A stretch of DNA of 64,000 bases. Origin: Adlercreutzia mucosicola DSM 19490. GTDB lineage: Bacteria > Actinomycetota > Coriobacteriia > Coriobacteriales > Eggerthellaceae. Positions 44,901 through 47,900 of this stretch are shown here, piece after piece (position 1 is the first letter of the stretch; the number at the start of each line of letters is the position of its first letter). The notes beneath the pieces are model-generated. The model searched no databases, was not told the origin of the DNA, and saw only the letters and a list, made by a program, of their open reading frames with translations. The translations under genes were made by a program, and so were the position numbers. The DNA lies in contig NZ_AUGK01000008.1 of NCBI RefSeq assembly GCF_000422625.1, positions 62,001-126,000 on the forward strand. The letters are read 5' to 3'.

Positions 44901-47900
44901 GCACCATCGAACGTGTCGAAGTCGATGGACAGCGAGCGCACGTAGGCCGCGCCCAGGCGGCTGCGCAGAGCGTCCTGGGGAATGAGGATGCTGCCCGCCG
45001 GCACATCCACGCCGTGAACCGCAGGGGCGGCCACCGCGTAGCTCTGCAAGTCGGCCAGCGTGAACGTCTGCTTGGCGTTCTCGGGATAATAGGTGCCCGG
45101 CGAGGCGGGGCTGCCCGAGGGGTTCGGATCGATATAGTCCACCGTAACGCTCTTGATGTTGGAGTGGTCCAGCAGGTCCTTCGAGAGCACGATGTACTTC
45201 GTCTCGTAGCCGCGCAGCATGTAGCGGTTGTTCTCCGTATCCTTCTTCTTGTCCACATAGGGAATGACGGTGGTGGAGAACACGCCCGGCTCTACCCGCG
45301 AGGCGGAGGCGTTCGACAGATGGAACGCGAAACCCGAGCGAATCTGGCCCATGGGGGCGTCCACAACGCCGTCCCGGGCCCCCCAGGTGATGGTGCCGTC
45401 ATCGCGGCGATCGTAGGGGTAGGCATCCACCCGCGGGGCCACGGCGCTTTCGGGCAGCAGGTTCGCCGAAGAGGCGTCGGAGGTGTACTTTGCAGTGGAG
45501 TAGTAGCCGCCCTGGTCGCCGATGGGCACCACCCACTGCTTGCGGCCGAAGTCGGTCTTGATAGTATTGGTGAAGCGGCCGCCCGAGCCATCGGAGGCCG
45601 GAGCGCGCATAATACCGGAGATGGTGATGTCCAAAGGCAGGGTGCTGTTCTTGGCCAGTTCCTTGGCCAGCGGGAAGCGCATGTTGCCCGTCCACACGAA
45701 ACCGGTAGAGCCGGTTACCGTGCTGTTTCGGGGCTTGGCCTTCACGCCCTGGGCCTCAAGCAAACTGGCAATGCCGTCGGCCGAAGTGACGCCGCCCACC
45801 CGATAGATATCGTAGTCGGCATCGTTCGGGTCGGGGCCCACCAGCACCGGAGCCGTGCTCAAATTCACCCAACTGGTCGGCGCCGTGGAGGAGGCGGCCG
45901 AGCGCACCTCGAACTGCACGCCGTTGGCCGTATAGGGCTTGCCCGCCTCATCGGTACCCTGCAGGAAGAGGTAATCGTCCAGATCGTTGAGGATCTCCCG
46001 CTCGGTGCCATCGGGCAGCTTCAGCACCTGCTTCACGCGCTTCATGCGAAACTCGATGTTCACCAGCTCGTAGTTGCTGGGCATGTCGTCGTTGATGACG
46101 GCACCGTAGGGCAAGGTGAGGTCGTTGCCCGACACCGGCATATTGCCCGTGGCCTTAATATCCTGGATGCGGTACTTCGACAGGTAGCCCAAGCGGTCGC
46201 GCGCATCCGAGCGGCCGTCGCGATAGGTGTTCGACAAACGATCGAAGGCGGTCTTGGTGTGCTGCAGTCCGTTTTTCGCCTCGGAGAACGAGTCGCTGTT
46301 GGAAAGTGTCTTCGACCACGAGTAGTCCTCGTCGTAATGGGCCTTCTTGCCAAAGTAGGCCACCGAGTTGGTGTCCAGAGACACATTAGGGTACACCTTC
46401 ACGCCGTTCATAGTGAAGGGCGTGAAGTTGTTGGTATAGGGCAGCGCCAGCAAAAACACGCGGTTGTTGGGTGCGTCGGGATTGCCATCGGTCTTAGGTA
46501 CCAGGGTGCCGCCCTCATCGCGAGTGACCACGAAGGTGATCTGCGCGTCCATGCCACCGGTCTGGTAGCTGACGGGCCGCATGAGCGGGTTGCCGGCTTT
46601 GTCGGTCAGCGAGGTGAACTCGTTGATGTTCGAGAACTTATCCAAATCCAGCTGATCCCAGATGGTGTCGTCCAGGGCCGTCACGTCATAGATGAGCACG
46701 CCGCCCTCGTTGGGCTTGCCCTGCAGACGGTAGGGCTTGCCGGTCTTGTCGTCGATAGCACTGGGGTTTTCCTGATGTGCCGCGGGCACCGGGCGGCCAT
46801 CCTCGGTCCAGGCCATAATCTCCTCGGGCCGCATACCGCCCCCGCCGTAGCTCTCGCCGGTCATGCGGAAGGTGTAGCCCAAGTCGTCGATGATGGTATC
46901 GGCGTCGGCGGACAGGTTCTTCGTCTCGATGCGGTACACCATGTAGTTGTACTTGTCCCACATGGCCGGCGACCACTTGTTGGTCACTGTGGTGTTCCAT
47001 TCAAGATTCGTCTTGATGAAGGTGATGGTGCGGGCCTGGGTGGCGCCGTCGTCCATATTGCCGGGCTCGACGTCCTTGCGGCATGTATATTCGGTGGACA
47101 TGTCGTTGTAGACATAGTTCGAGCCGCCCACCTGCACCGAGGCGCCGGTGTTCTCGGGAATGTCGCCGATGAACTTCACCTGGAACTCGGGGCGCTTGAA
47201 GTTCAGGCCCATCTCGCCGCGGCCGTTAGACCCGCGATAGCTCAGCGTGAAGGTGCCGGTGAAACCATCGGGATAGTAGGCGCTGTTATTCCAGTTCTGC
47301 GCCGTAATGCGACGGTTGCGGTCGTCGACGATGTCCCATTCCTTGAAGATGTTGGAGTCGGGCACCAGCACCAGGCGCATCGAGTTGTAGTTGCCCACCG
47401 GTCCGTTCACGGGATTGTTCATGTACTGGCGGCGGATCTCCTCATAGGTGTAGGCCGGCATGATGGCGCCGGTGGCCTGCTCTTTATATAAGTAGGGAAT
47501 GGTCACCTTGAACGAGGTCTTCTGCAGCATGCTGCCCACCCAGCCCTGCTGGAAGCCGAAGGTCATGTTCAGGTTCATGCGGGTAAGATCGGTAGACTTC
47601 ACCAGGTAGGCCAGCTCGCCTTTGGACGTGTCGGCGCCGGGCACCAGCTCGTTTTCCGACAGCAGCAGCGGATGCGGGTTGATCACCGTGTCCGGCGACA
47701 CGTTGGAGCGCGCCGTGGCGTACAGCGGCATATCGGCGAACAGGCGCATTGCGGGAGCAAGGCCGGTCGCATTGTCGGCGGTAGCATCCTGCCCAGCGGC
47801 ATTGTCGGCCTCGGTCCCCTCATCGGCACCATCGGAATCGTCCCCGTCGTCATCCCCGTCGCCGTCTCCATCGGATTCGCCCTTGCCGTCGCCCTCGGAA

